Assembly (NCBI GenBank): GCA_015179125.1 | Contig: WHVA01000075.1 | Span: forward strand, 62,001-126,000 | Origin: Gautieria morchelliformis | Taxonomy: Eukaryota > Basidiomycota > Agaricomycetes > Gomphales > Gomphaceae | Direction: 5' to 3' | Length of the DNA: 64,000 nt | Part shown: positions 1-12,745 of the stretch, in pieces | Layout of the letters: the number at the start of each line of letters is the position of its first letter | How positions within the stretch are numbered: position 1 is the first letter of the stretch | The notes under the pieces: model-generated | What the model was told of the DNA's origin: nothing | The model's input: the letters and a program-made list of their open reading frames with translations, nothing else | The model's database searches: none | Program-made: the position numbers and the translations under genes

Positions 1-1388
1 ACGGCCCGGTTCCCGGTCGCGCAGAGAGCGCTGGCATCGCAATCTACCTTGTTGCTAGCCCAGTGTCACACTCGAGTGAGCATAGAGCTCTATTGCAATA
101 CGCGGGAACGGAACAAGATACATGGCCCCCGAGCACCACCTGTGAACATCGAGAGCGGGTTTTTCTACTTCAAATGCCCACGAACACAGGGGGATCTGGA
201 AACTTTTTGGGCCAGGCTGTGGGCGTACAAGAAAGCATCCATCATAGCCCCCCTTCATCCTGGTCATGTTCTTACCGTAACGAACTACATGGGGTCTTAT
301 CATGGTCATCCGTCTTCTGGAACCCGCGAGCTCCCTCCACTTATCCGGCAGTGCACTGGGTATAACGTCACCATGCCCCTACTAGTTTTGCAAGCTCCCA
401 TTCAAGGCGGAGACGCCAAGTGGTCTCAAGTCTGGAGGGGTGTTATGACCTCTCAGGATTTTCCCGACCTGTCACCCGTACCAGTGATTATCAAATTGTT
501 TCAAGAAAGCTATTTAGGCTTTGGTCCTGAAATTGGAGATCTATGGGGTAATTCAGAATATGCTGAGTGGCTTCCTGGTGCGCGATTGGCCGCTAATGAA
601 GCCTGGGCATATGATCGCATGAGAGCTCTACAGGGCAAGTTCCTCACCCTCTAGGCTACGTGCTACAGCAGTATTGACTCGATTGCTGGTTCAACAGGCC
701 GCACCGTCCCTTGGTCATATGGCTTTTGCAAGGTATTTGCCATCTCATCTTCTGTGGCAGGCTCACATATCTCAACAGTGCCTACTTCCGAATGGAGAGG
801 CGACATTTGGACATGTTATGGAAGTGATCGAGGGCCCCACAGCATCCACGACGACCGCAGATGAACTTGGACTAGACGAAGTTGGTATATTCAACCTTGT
901 ACAAAGATTTTGTTGCCTTCATCTGCTTTGTACTGATATGTTTATATCTTAGGGAGATGCACTCGCTACAGCATTACACGAAATACACGAGTGTGGTGTT
1001 CTTCATAACGATGTAAAAGAGGATAATGTCATCATTCACCATAACTCTTCAAACCAGGACTGTAATGTTGTCCTGCTGGATTTTGCTTTGTGTACGACGC
1101 TTGGACCACCCCCCGAGCAGATGGAGGTTGTCTTTCAGGACATGTTGAGGTGAGACTTTTCTTGAGATCGCACGAGCGCACACCATTGACCGTTGGGTGC
1201 CTTTTATCAGGATAACTCGTGTGTTCTCTGCACTCGGAATCAAACCACGTACCCGGGACTGGTTCCGCTCGCGTCTGCAAATGAATGTGCCGTTCAGCCA
1301 AGAGTTGGCAGAGCTGGATCAAGCTGGATGGCTGGCGCCAAGAAAGCCACCGTCGACTAAATTTGTAGCCAATTGGGAAAATTTATAA
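1..1388 (+). CDS. kinase-like protein, copy 1 (5' end off window)
   Basis: Protein kinase-like fold of a basidiomycete family. Exons that keep frame: up to 634, 698-732, 779-884, 957-1149 and 1211-1388 (TAA). The first intron is GC-AG (GCAAGT...ACAG); the others are GT-AG, 46-72 nt. Visible motifs in order: VIIKLF (probable N-lobe lysine), NEAWAYDRMRALQG (probable alpha-C region), LPNGEATFGHVMEVIEGP (hinge region), HNDVKEDN (catalytic loop, HxD..K..N) and LLDFAL (DFA in place of DFG). The relatives start with MAPRAPPV; the equivalent ATG at 122 is one base out of frame here because a C-run is one base shorter. The frame is instead open to base 1 of the window without an ATG, so the true start is unknown or lost. 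Homology to the other copies begins near 86, so the upstream region differs. Activity is uncertain because of the DFA motif. Confidence 0.62.
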
Positions 1389-2889
1389 ATTACCTAATAT
1401 CCTCAAACTCGAAGCAGCCTTATCTCAGGATGTAAAGAGACCAGTGTCACGCTTTTGTGGTGTCTGCGGTGTCTATAAAGACAGTTCTGTCAAAAGGTCT
1501 TACATAATTGAAATTCCTATCACATTATGTAATTGCAACCGCAGATTATGATTAAGTGGATGGATTATTATTAATAGCTGAAGATATTGTGAGCAACCTC
1601 TATGAGCAGTATTAGGACCTAGACGGCGTCAGAAGAGTGTCTGAAGCGCCGTCGTACACGCGTTGGGTAACTATACTAGTTGCTTAGTAATATCGACTGA
1701 AAAGAGAGGATGATGCCGAGTCGGCGATTGGTCATTCGGATTCACAACCGAAGATACCATGCCTATCCAACTAGCATGAGGGGTCTTCAGAACGGTGCAT
1801 AGATATGTATGCCCTAGTATTTTCATGGTTGCTGACCAGTACTCAGTACCATCATACATCGGCGCTGGCCCGACCCCGCTGGGCCATGTAAATGATGCAC
1901 CAGCAGACACAGGTAGATCGCCTGAAGTAGCTAGGCCTGTCCAATACCGAATTCGAATAGCTTTTCCCATAGACCCGCGCAATATTGGGATGATGCGGCC
2001 GCCATGCGGGACTGAAGTATGCACCCTGAATGTCGACCTAGAGTCGCAGAGGATTGCCTCCCTCGTGGGCAAGATGGAATTTATTCGATAGTTGAGCAAT
2101 CAAAGAGAATGACGTACAGACACGCATAGACTCCAGTAGGAGTAAGAGCAAGAAAGAAACGCGCCATGTCAGTGCACTATGCGCTTGACTGATTCAGTCC
2201 GGAAATCGTCAGTGTCGTTGTTCATGGATAACCCTGAAGCTTTCTTCCTACATAGTCGTGAGTCAAGTGTAAGACGGTCGAGCGTACAGGTCCGGGTGTA
2301 TGAATAGCAGGGCTAAACTGATGAAGAAGAAGGTCGTTCGGAACAACGCATGACTGAGATGGTGCGTATTGCTGATTAGAGAGCCATGAACAACGGCATG
2401 AATGAAAATATGACGTATACTTGCAGATAAGTGGATCGTCGGTACGTTAAGTGCTGCTTAACCAAACGTGTGGGATCCATTTATGTCGTATCGTCCCTTT
2501 GTCACACCAAGGCAAGGCGGGTTGTTATGAACACTGAGATAGATGTGTTATTGAATGCACGAGCTCAGCGGAAACAAGAGTAGCTGACACCTTTGAGATG
2601 AGCTATAGGCTGACCGGAGATGTGATCTCACAAGAAAACAGTTGTCCTCAAAGATTGGGAACAGGTAAGCTGCCTGACCAGTGCAGAGTCAAGACGGGCA
2701 TATTGGTTGCATATCCCGGTCGCAGGCTAGTTGGGTCAGCACGTCTGAGCTTGATGATGTACGTGATAACCCCCACCTAACGGTTCTATACCTGGAAGTC
2801 TGTGAAGGACAGAACGCCGCCTGGTACTGTTTGAGCCGCACATTTCTCATCTCCATTGAAGATCTATGACGGCATTGCATGGTTTGACT
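1389..2889. other. intergenic, no recognised gene
   Basis: Bases about 1400-1500 match the 3' flank of the kinase-like copy at 21062 (the other side lies near 20940-21050), so the flank was duplicated with the gene. A minus-strand open frame of about 140 codons at 1671-2099 has no clear ATG or known motif, and an overlapping plus frame is also open. I cannot support a gene here. The rest is unremarkable mixed-composition DNA. Confidence 0.4.
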
Positions 2890-3400
2890 CATTCGTATTC
2901 AGCGCCGCTGCAGTACTCTGGTCCTTTTAATTCGGTTGTGACGTGCTTGCTTGGAAATATACGAATCGAATTTTGTAGATAGTGTAAATTCGGAATATAT
3001 ATAGTTGCCGACTGATATGGGTCTGTCGAGGGATCTGTACGCGTCTCTTTATAAGTTGGTGGAGAACTTACAAGTGTCTCGCACTTGTAGAAGCCAGTAA
3101 TTGTCAAATAATCCAGAGCTCTGAAGTCTTCAGATCTCAAGCCTTAGAGCTCGTCTCTCCTCATTTTCTGGTGTAAAAATTGAGATTGGGATCATTGTGA
3201 TGGACAAGCAGCAGTTTTTGAGCTCCGCCGAAGGCTCACCACCAGTGCTGGTGGCGGTCTGAGCCGCCTTGCAGTTCCATTGCAATACCTGGGAACGGAA
3301 CAAGATACATGGCGCCCCGAGCACCACCTGTGAACATCGAAAGCGGGTTTTTCTACTTCAAATGCCCACAAACAGAGGAGGATCTGGAGACTTTTCTGCC
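2890..3400 (+). pseudogene. kinase-like gene, 5' fragment (upstream region and first codons)
   Basis: Bases 2890-3308 match the region upstream of the minus-strand kinase-like gene (22326-22750), including the stretch just before the start codon. From ATG 3309 the frame gives MAPRAPPVNIESGFFYF, as in the other copies, but homology stops near 3400 after about 30 codons. The rest of the gene is not adjacent. A matching 3' end in the same orientation lies at 19772-20135, beyond a block of nested elements. The two ends may be one gene split by insertion with loss of the middle; this is inference. Confidence 0.6.
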
Positions 3401-4060
3401 AGCCATCTGATCCTGCCCTGGATTTTCTCTAGAGTACATGTATTCCTTTGACTTCCACTTAGCATACTTGTCATTCCACAGACTGTCTATGCACTCTCTT
3501 TTTTGCAGGTGGGCACCTCACCAGACACCCACCATTCTCCCCAAACCACTCACAAACACGCAAGGCCCCGGGAGGCCACCACAATTCAAATAAATTATAA
3601 GGAAAGTCAAATTTGAAATGTCATATGTCACAGAATATATATGTATCTATGGGTTTTTGATGGTATGGGTTGGCCAGAGTGAGCAGATAGTCACAGAAGT
3701 TGCTGCATGTTACTCTGCTAGTGGGTCTGTATTGGAATCATGGCTATGAGGCATTAGCTTGGATGCTGTCATTAAGCCTCTGCCATTCTTCCAGATCCTA
3801 CTGAACCATCAACCAGTGCCTGAAAGAGACACTAACTGCTCACCCGAGGTGATCTGCCCAGCCAGTTCTACATCTCCAGGAAATCCAGTTGTGCAAGGAA
3901 ACTCATCCAACTCTATCCCAGCTGACCCAGCCTCTTCAGCTGACTGCTGGCCTTTCTGATCAGCCACATTGTCCTCCAAATTCTCAGCATTAAGATCCTC
4001 CCGGCTCAAGTGAGGGTTCCCAAATTCAGCCACTATAGCATTGTGAACACTTTGCCTGGC
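3401..4060. other. spacer between kinase fragment and Chromo-1
   Basis: No homology recognised. A minus-strand open frame (about 3809-4033), rich in Glu, Asp and Gly, has no motif I know. The stretch has no kinase homology, so it was either inserted or replaced part of the split kinase gene. Confidence 0.3.
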
Positions 4061-5915
4061 TGTAAGGGCAACCCTGGCTGGTCGTGGAGATCACACTACC
4101 ACACAACTGAGAAGGGGAAATCCAAAGTATGTATAAATGAACAACAGAGTATACAAGAGAGGGGATTCTCACCTGACAAGGGGAAATCCAAAGAGAAAAG
4201 TCTAAGGACCCCCAATGTCAGTGATGTCAAGATTGGTTTTTAGGTGTTAATATCGTGTATTAGTGAACACAGCGAATGCCTGAATAACTGTTGCGAATAA
4301 GTGAGCCGATGAATGTTCACGAAGCAAAGGGGTTGCCCGAACGGGGCTCGCCCTATCTACAGTCGTAGCGAAACAGCTCGCAGCACTTGACGACGTAACG
4401 TGCAAGATATCACGGAAGGGCTGTCTAAGTTTCGACGGTCCCTTCGCCAACAGCACAGAAAGTATTTCGAAGGCTAAGGTAACGAAGATGAAGTATGAGA
4501 ACTCACCAGTGATGCCTAAGTCCTTGGCTGGTCGAAGATAGAAATCTTCAAGGAGAGGCTCAAGACGATGATCACAGCAAGGTCAAGTTTGCACAAGATG
4601 GACGACGTATGATAATTGAACTGGGGAATATACATGTGAATGTAGACTACTTATATCGAATACTCGTACGGTATCAGCGAATAGGAAAGAGGCTTTCACG
4701 AGTCAGGGTTGGATAGGGGTGCGCAGTCATGATACTAAGGAGATGGAATAAACATACAATAGAGTGAGGGAAGAATGCGAACATGAAACGACGGAGAGTA
4801 AAAGGGGGCGAAGGCACTTATGGACAAAACCATGTCTTGGGACCCGCATACATGCTACCCTGCACCGACTCTTGGTCTACTGGGTTGATCCCGCACGACC
4901 TATGGAAGGGACACCCTGCGAACACGCATTGGCCATACGAACACCCAATGGGGTTGGATTAAGAAGGTGATGGGGCTAATGATGAACCATCATGCCGGGT
5001 GATTGGTATCGATCATATTTGATGGCGTGCATGCTGGCGAAATGCGCGAGTAGCGAATAGCGGTTTAGAGGATGGGGCGAACAGCGAGTAGAGTAGATGT
5101 AGAGGAGGAGTGGTCGGTAGGTGCGGCGAACTCTGACGAAGATGCTAGGGAGTGACAAGGGGGAACATGGAGGTAGCGCGGTAGGAGAAATAAACCGGTC
5201 ATGACAATATGGCGAATGTGGCGAATAGCGAATGGAGCGAGGAGTGAATGGAGCGAAGACGAGCAAACATGGAAGAGTGGTGAAAGGGAACACAGGGATA
5301 GCTGGGTACAAGAAATAAACGAGTCATGACAGCCTGCACCTCCTTGCAATTCATGATAGGACCAGTGATGAACCATCAATCCAGGTAAAGGATGTCGATT
5401 GTGTGTGATGGCGTGCCTGCTGATGAATGATGCGAGTAGCGAATGGTCATATGGCGAATGTGGCGAATAGCGAATGCGAAAGCAGTATGGTGATGAATAT
5501 TTTGGCAAGATATTCGCTGGTTCAGGAAGTCGTTCGCTGGTTCGGGAAGTCATTCGCCTTGTGCTGAGGGATGATTCACAGAATAAACAAATCATGACAA
5601 GCGAGCCCGTATTATACTACGCTGCGCAGCCAGGGACAGCACTTGGCACTCGCCATCAACCCTGCATCCCCCTGACCTCCCTGACCCTTGATCGACCCTT
5701 GATGCCACCTATTACGCGAGTCGCTTGATTTCCGACCCTGTTCCGAGAGCGGAAGTCGGAAATTGGAGTGGAACTGGCAAGGCGAACAGAACTGGTGGAA
5801 GTTCTCCCAGAAGCGGAATCATTTCCGAAAGCAGAGGCGGAGATGGAATCGGAACCGGAACCGGTGTCGGAAATGGTGTCGGAACTGGAAATGGAAAACA
5901 GAGTGTCCCCTGACA
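4061..5915 (-). repeat. LTR A, 3' LTR of Chromo-1, interrupted by LTR B
   Basis: Bases 4061-4224 and 5600-5915 match solo LTR A copies at 38842-39331 and 41334-41811. The gap is filled exactly by LTR B with its target duplication. The right half carries repeated tcggaa/gcggaa words. Confidence 0.85.
4225..5599 (-). repeat. LTR B, solo copy (minus orientation)
   Basis: About 1.38 kb with TGTC...GACA ends and imperfect 5-bp target duplications (agtga, agcga) inside LTR A. It matches the plus-oriented copies at 39540, 37650 and 63354. It contains many gcgaat/ttcgc words and no coding region I recognise. Solo LTRs arise by LTR-LTR recombination. Confidence 0.8.
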
Positions 5916-5949
5916 TCACCCCCCCTCTAGCGTGCTGCGTCCTCGAAGC

Positions 5950-8900
5950 ACGGGACACGAGGGATTGAAATGCAAGTGAGCGGATTCAGCGAGGGGCACC
6001 AGGGTGAGTCCTATAGATCTCGCGGAGTTTATCTGGAGTGGATACATCTTGCTCCGGGACCCACGAATTCTCCTCATACCCATACCCTTCCATTTCACGA
6101 GGAATTGGAGTCGTCCTCGCACCAACCTGCTGTCCAGGATCCGTTCCACCACATAGTGCTCTTCCCCATCCACAATTTCCAGTGGAGGTGGCGGACGAGC
6201 CTTCCGACCTGGAATTGGGTCCTCAAGGGTAGGGAGTAACTTCACCACGTTGAAGACGGGTGGAGGTGGGACATGGACATCAGAAGTCGGAGGCGGTATG
6301 CATTCCGTCCAACCTTCCGCATCACTGTGAAGGGCCCAAGGTAGCGGTGGGCAAGCTTCTGCGAAGGGCGCGTGGTGCAGATGTCACTTGCATCCAGATA
6401 CACCTTGTCTCCAACTTGGTATTCTGGGGCAGGAACCTGGCGTTGGTTGTAGTAACTTGCCATGTCATCCTTGGCCTTCGCAAGGGCCAAATTGGCTTCC
6501 GAAAGGGTGGAGTCCATGCGGTCTCGGAACTCATTGACTGTCTCGAGTCGGGACTCTGCCTGGCGTGGCTCAAAGCCCATCCGCGGGTGTCGTCCGGAGT
6601 CAAGCATGAAGGGAGTCTGTTGTGTGGCGGAATGTACATGGTTGTTGTATTGGAATTCCGCCAGTGGAAGTAACTCATCCCAGTCATCCTGCCTCTCATT
6701 GACAAAGAGGTGGAGATATTGCTCCAACTCCTGATTGACCCGTTCCGTCTGTCCATCACCCTGCGGATGGTACACTGTGGTGGTAGCCAGCTTTATGCCG
6801 AGCAGGCAGTAGAGCTCCCGAGTCAGTTCCGCGACGAACTGCGGACCTCAGTCGGAAACAACTTGCTTCGGGAGCCCATGCAACTTCGAGACATGTGCAA
6901 GGAACAGGCGGGCCGCTCCGAGGGCTGTGATCTTCGTGTGCGTCGGAATGAAGTGGGACACCTTGCTTACTGAATCCACGACGTTCATGATCGCGTCGTA
7001 GCCATGAGACTCTGGGAGTTCAACGATGAAGTCGACACTGATGGTGTCCCAGCGGGATTCGGGAATTGGGAGCGGAACAAGTTCTCCGACAGGCGGATGT
7101 CGTTGCGCTTTGGTTTGGAGACAAAGGTCACATGTCTTCACATACTGTCCAATGTAGGGGGACATCTGAGGCCACCAGTAATTCCGAGCCACTAACTCCA
7201 GCGTCTTCCACCTGCCAGCATGCCCAGCGACCCGTGTGTCATGGTGCTGGGACACGATGTGGCGGCGGAGGTCCATCCCACCTGGAACATAGACCTTGCC
7301 TCTGAAGTGGAGCAGTCCATCACGTTCCAACCATTCCGCTGCCCGTACAGACCGTGAGTGCCCTTTCCGAAGTTCCTCCACCGCCTTCACCACCGACTCC
7401 TCCTTCTCTCCATTCCAGTACTGCCTCCGGATGTCCCGGAGCATTTCCGCTTCCGCCCCAACTGCAGTCACTCCCTCTAGGGCGCAGATTGCAAAGAGAC
7501 TTGGGCGGAGCAGTGTCATATCCGCGTTGTCTCCACTTCCGCTTCCATGATCCGCACAGCGGGATAGGACATCGGGCTTGCCCATGGTGTGGCCGGGGCG
7601 GTGGCGGAGCATGAAATCGAACCGGGACAGGTGTAGGGACCACCGTGCTTGTCGTCGGTTCAACTTCTTAGATGTGCAGAAATACTCGAGGTTCTTGTGG
7701 TCTGTCCAGATCTCAAATGGGCATAGAGCACCCTCGAGGAAGTGTCGCCACTCCTCCAGCGCTCGGATGATTGCCAGCATCTCCTTGTCGTGGATCTCAT
7801 AGTTCCGCTCGAATGGGCTAAGGCTTTTAGAGAAAAATGCAATCGGATGCAACCCCCCACCATCTTCTGATGACTGTTGCGACAAGACTGCTCCGGTAGC
7901 TGTGTCGGAAGAATCCGCCTCGACTCGATAAGGGTGAGAGTCGTTGGGAAAGATCAGGACCGGGGCAGAAGTGATCAGCTCTTTGAGTTTGTCAAAGAAG
8001 GCCTGTTCCGGCTCTCCCCCCCGCCATCCAACCTCCTTCTTGGTGAGGTTGAAGAGGGCACGGGCATGGCAGGAGAAGTCCTTGATGAACCGCCGGTAGA
8101 CATTGACAAACCCAATGAAGGACTGGACCTCCTTCTTGTTCCGCGGCACCAGCCAATCCGATACACCGGAAACTTTGACTGAGTCCATTTCCACCTTTCC
8201 TTCCGACACAATCACCCCAAGATACTCTATCCGCGTCCACTCAAATGCACATTTTTCCGGCTTGAGACACAGGTTGTACTCCCGGAGCCGTTCCAGCACT
8301 CTCCGCACGACTTCCCGATGTTCAGACCTTGTTTTTGTGAAGATGAGGATGTCATCGAGGTAGATGCAGACGACCCCTTCTGCTATCATGTCACGGAAAA
8401 TGTCATTCATCATCGTCTGGAATGTGGCAGGACTGTTGGTGAGGCCAAAGAACATGACCTGTGGCTCAAAGAGTCCTCGGTTGGTGTGGAATGCGGCCTT
8501 CCACTCGTCTCCCTCCCAGATCCGGACATTATTGAAGCCCCAGAGGACATCCAGCTTAGTGAAGTACCTCGCCCCGCGGAGTTGTGTGATCAGTTCAGAA
8601 ATGAGTGGAATGGGGTACCGGTTCTTGATCGTGATCGCATTCAAGGCCCGGTAATCCTGCACAAGTCTGAGCGAGCCGTCCTTCTTCTTGATGAAGAACA
8701 CCGGAGATGCCATGGGTGACTTGGAGGGGCGGATCCTCCCTGTACGGAGGTTTTCCGCAAGGAATGCATTGAGCTCTACCTGCTCCTTGGGTGACAGCGG
8801 GTAGCCTTTGCAGTTGGTGGGCTTTGACCCAGGCTCCAACTCGATGGCGTGGTCCCACAGCTTCCGTGGAGGCAGGGCATCAAACTACTCCTTGGAAAAG

Positions 8901-9900
8901 ACGTCCTCGAACTCCTGCAGGTACTCCGGAATTTCCGCCTCCACTCTATCATTCCTCTTGGAGGCTTCAGCAAGGCGTTGCGAAATATTTCCGGTGGCGC
9001 GGATGTGTTCCGCTTCCGGCGGAAGGTTTAATACAGCAAGCGCTCCCCTTCCGCCAGAGTGTCTTCCGGGCTGAGTTGGATGACGTCGGAGTCGGAATCG
9101 GAATCGGAATTGGAAGTGGGATCCGGTTCAAATTGCGCTTCCGAGTCTTCTTCTGCAAGCAGTGGATGGGGGCCAGATCGACATGTCTGTATGAGCCGTT
9201 CGGTCTTCCGCTGCTCCTGGCGCTCCTTCCGCACTTCCGACCGGCACATATGACACTTGGCCGGACATCGACTCATCAGTACCTTCCAAGTCTGCCAATT
9301 GATCTCCGGGTTGTGCTCTTGAAGCCAGGTAAACCCGAGGATGATGTCTTGCTTCCCCAGGCTGGTGACTGCAAAGGAAGTGCGTTCTGAGTGTCCATTG
9401 TAGCGGAGAATTGTGTCTACTATCTCTGTGATGGACCCTGCCTCATTGGGGCTTCCATCCATATTGAACACCGGGATTGCACGTTGCAACTTCCGCATGG
9501 TCAGTCGGTTCCATTCCACATAGTCCCGGTCTATAAACTGACCAGTGGCCCCGCAATCGACAAGGGCAGGTCCGGATTTGACTTCCACCGTATCTGTCGT
9601 CTGGATCTCCACCTTAATGACCAGTGACTTGGGGCCAGGGGTGGCAGCAACAACATAGCGCTTCGGAAGGTGTGTCTCCCAAGGGCGGATGCGGGATGGA
9701 TGGGGTGTCGGATTTGGTTTTTGTGTGACTTTATCCGGTGGGTGTAAAGATGTCTATCTTAGACCTTAAGTCACAAGAGCACGGCAGAACTTGACCAAGG
9801 TGTGGTATTCTGATGCTACGTAGTGACAGTGTAAGGGTAAGATGCGATGTGGACCGCTAGTCGGTTCCCACGCATAAACTATACAGTGGGTCCCTAAGGG
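5950..9900 (-). mobile_element. Chromo-1 pol region: protease, RT, RNase H, integrase, chromodomain
   Basis: Minus strand. A retropepsin-type DCGATG motif lies near 9540. RT shows the [16 protein letters not shown] region and the YLDDILIF active-site box (8300-8700). RNase H shows the YEIHDKEMLAI signature near 7780. Integrase shows an HHCC zinc region near 7150 and a DD-type core near 6950. A chromodomain with FLVKWKG lies near 6080. The domain order places it in Ty3/gypsy chromoviruses. It is part of a broken fossil. Confidence 0.85.
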
Positions 9901-10048
9901 GCCCACTGGGATTATGTAATAACTAACATACATGTAGATACACGGGTTATTTACAGTGGGTCTGTACGAAGTGAGGGGAGTGGGGGCTTTTCATTCTCTA
10001 CTTCAAGACAGGCAAACCGGTTATGTACAGGCAGCAGGGGCACACATC

Positions 10049-11224
10049 TCACCCGCTGCGCGTCACAAAATCCGACGCATCCTCCGCTTCCGGTGGACCA
10101 TGTTCCGCATTTTCGGAAACCTCTTCCACAGTGGACACTCCGCTTATGTCCGCAAGCGTGAGGAACTCTGGAAGGAGCTCGAGTTTCTCCTCTGTGGTCA
10201 TAAGCCGGATATCAAAGGCTTGGGGGCACTCGCGAGCATAGTGGCCTGGTTGTCGACACCGGCAGCAGGTGATAGTTCCGCGGTCTTTTCCGCGCATGCG
10301 GTCAACATCCATGGGGGCAGGGCCACTCTTCGAGGGAGGAGGGCTATGGTTCCTAATAGGAGCAGGCGGGGCAAGCGGCGGAAATATTTTCCGTGTGGGA
10401 ATTAATGCGCTTCCGGGTTTTGGCACAGGTGGAGTAGGACGAGTGGAACTGCGTGTCATGTTCTGGCTTGTCTCCACGAAGGCCTCATTTGCTTCCCTGT
10501 CCCGGGACACCCTCTGCGCAGCTTGGTACCACCCTTCCGGGTCATCAAAATCCGGAGCTCCATCCCCAAGCAGCGTGACTTGGTTCTGGAGTGTCGGATC
10601 AAGTCCTCGTCGGAATTTGATGACGATCGTCTTGTCGTCATCATACTCCGCAAGGTCGATGAGCTCCTGGAAGCGATCAATGTAGTCATCGACCAGATCC
10701 TTGGCCTGGTACCAGCTGGTCCCCTCGAGCTTCGTAAGGGCTGTGAGCTGCTCGTTCTTTGGGCAGAACTGGTCGGAAAATGTTTTCTCGAAGGCGTCCC
10801 AGTCCCGGAAGTAGTTCCCCTTGCCCTTTGCTTCATGTCGGATCACCTTGTTTGCAAAACGGGCTGCCCGGTCCGACTTGAAAAAGGACAATGCCCAGTG
10901 AATCCGAGCCTGGTCGTTCGGAAAGAGGTCTCCGACAATTGCGAAGTAGATGCTGCACGTGTTGAAGAATGCACGTCCCTTCTCCCGATCTCCGTCAAAG
11001 TCCGCCGGAGTTGTGGGTTTGACCTTTGCTAACTTCGCGGAGATCCTCTCTTCCGCTACTTCTGCTTTTCCAAAATCCGAATCATCCAGCATTTCATTTC
11101 CACCACCTTGTGGAATATCTAACTTAGCCAAAATCGCTTGTAAGGCTGTTTCAATCGCGTCGGTCTTCATCCGGTTCCGCATCAATTCCTCCTCCATATT
11201 CCGAAGACGATCGTCCGGATCCAT
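10049..11224 (-). mobile_element. Chromo-1 gag region
   Basis: Minus strand, about 390 codons. A retrotransposon gag core with FDGDREKGRAFFNTC and QFCPKNEQ segments is followed by a Pro-rich linker and one CCHC zinc knuckle (CCRCRQPGHYARECP) near 10230. This layout is typical of chromovirus gag. Plus-strand TTCCG words are dense through the coding sequence. Confidence 0.85.
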
Positions 11225-11855
11225 GTCGGAAGGAGAAATATGTGTAGAGGACAGGAATTATAGGCAGTAGGATGGACTTGTTGCTCAAAAGAATAGATAC
11301 CTAGAAAACAATTCACTACAGAGGATTTCTAGGTTAATAAATCGAAAGAATACTAGACTAATTTACTTGCCTCTCTCAGTGAATTTAGTGGTCACTGAGA
11401 GAGGGGGAAATATGTTCTACTGCGCATGTACTACTACCCGGCCCTTTAGCGCCCAAGAGCTCGCGCGTCGAAGTCATTTCAGACTCCGCTCGGTGCAGCC
11501 GCTTGTGAAAGTAGGAATAACAAGATGAAATGGAGAGATAAGGAGTGAGTGGAAAATTTCGAAAATAACCAGAGAAATGGATGCATGATACAAGAACAAT
11601 GTGAGAAGAAATTGAGAAGCCACACAACAAATTGGATATATTATGCTTGATTTTGGTGCAGGAGCATAAATGCACCCAACAATATAGGACGGGATTTGCG
11701 GGGTTGGGAGCTCGACGTAAGAAGAGGGGCTGTCGTACACTGTGTGTGCGGAAGAGGTTGCGATCTCCGAGTCGCTGTCTCCGATTCCGAACGCACCTAT
11801 GGCGAATGCAACGCGCAGTATGACTGCCGGTCCTCTAGGGGAGAGACTTTTCTGC
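11225..11855. other. Chromo-1 leader between 5' LTR and gag
   Basis: Non-coding leader of the minus-strand element, ending at the LTR A boundary at 11855. The segment next to the LTR (minus strand, starting GCAGAAAAGTCTCTC) is similar to the equivalent position in Chromo-2 and is the likely primer-binding neighbourhood. I cannot name the tRNA. Confidence 0.5.
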
Positions 11856-12000
11856 TGTAAGGGCAACCCTGGCTGGTCGTGGAGATCACACTACCACACA
11901 AATGACAAGGGGAAATCCAAAGAATGTATAAATGACCAGAGTATACAAGAGAGGGGATTCTCACCTAACAAGGGGAAATCCAAAGAGAAAAGTCTAAGGA

Positions 12001-12567
12001 GGATGTTTATAACTGTCATATATATGTATATATAGCTTAGCTCATCTATATTTCATAAAATATATCACAATTGAGGCAGTTGCCAGCATCTGTAAGACAT
12101 GCTTAATCCTAGCCCCAAAGTTCTTTCTCACAGTCTGCTGCTCCCCCAGGAAAAGGTGTATACCCCATTGTCTAAACATCAATAGTTACATATCTTTGTA
12201 CTAATACATGCATATTATTTTAATCATACCTTCTAATCAGATCTCTCAACCATATATAATAATATAGTACAGGTATTGTCCATACTTGCTTCTATATTCT
12301 GTGATTGTACATCTAACATGTTTCATGTATACTTTTAATATCTAGTCATCCACATCCTCTCTGAAATTGCTCTGTTATATCAATACACACTATGCTTTAG
12401 CACATACAACCATATTTTTAAAATATCAGAACATTCAAAAGAATTTAGGATATCCACAATATACAAGTTGCTCAAAATGATGGACTATGAACTCAGTTAT
12501 GGTTGATTTTTTAAAAGATATCTAATATATCCTAGAAGAATGTACATTGTTGTCAATGTGAACATCC
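12001..12567. mobile_element. AT-rich MITE-like DNA transposon inside LTR A
   Basis: The insert starts GGATGTT and ends AACATCC, with weaker similarity continuing inward. It is flanked by a near-perfect 8-bp duplication of LTR A sequence (tctaagga / cctaagga). An 8-bp duplication with short inverted ends fits a hAT-type non-autonomous element; a 9-bp Mutator-type reading is possible. It is about 570 bp, very AT-rich, with no coding capacity. Confidence 0.65.
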
Positions 12568-12745
12568 TCCTAAGGACCCCCAATGTCAGCGAGCCCATAT
12601 TATACTACGCTGCACAGCCAGGGACAACACTTGGCACCCGCCATCAACCCTGCATCTCCCTGACCACCCTGACCCTTGATTGACCCTTGATGTCACCTAT
12701 TACGCGATTCGCTTGATTTCCGACACTGTTCCAAGAGTGGAAGTC

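Noticed and set aside
1671-2099. Minus-strand frame of 142 codons
   Set aside because: No ATG at its start, no motif, an overlapping plus frame is also open, and nothing conserved with the other kinase flanks.
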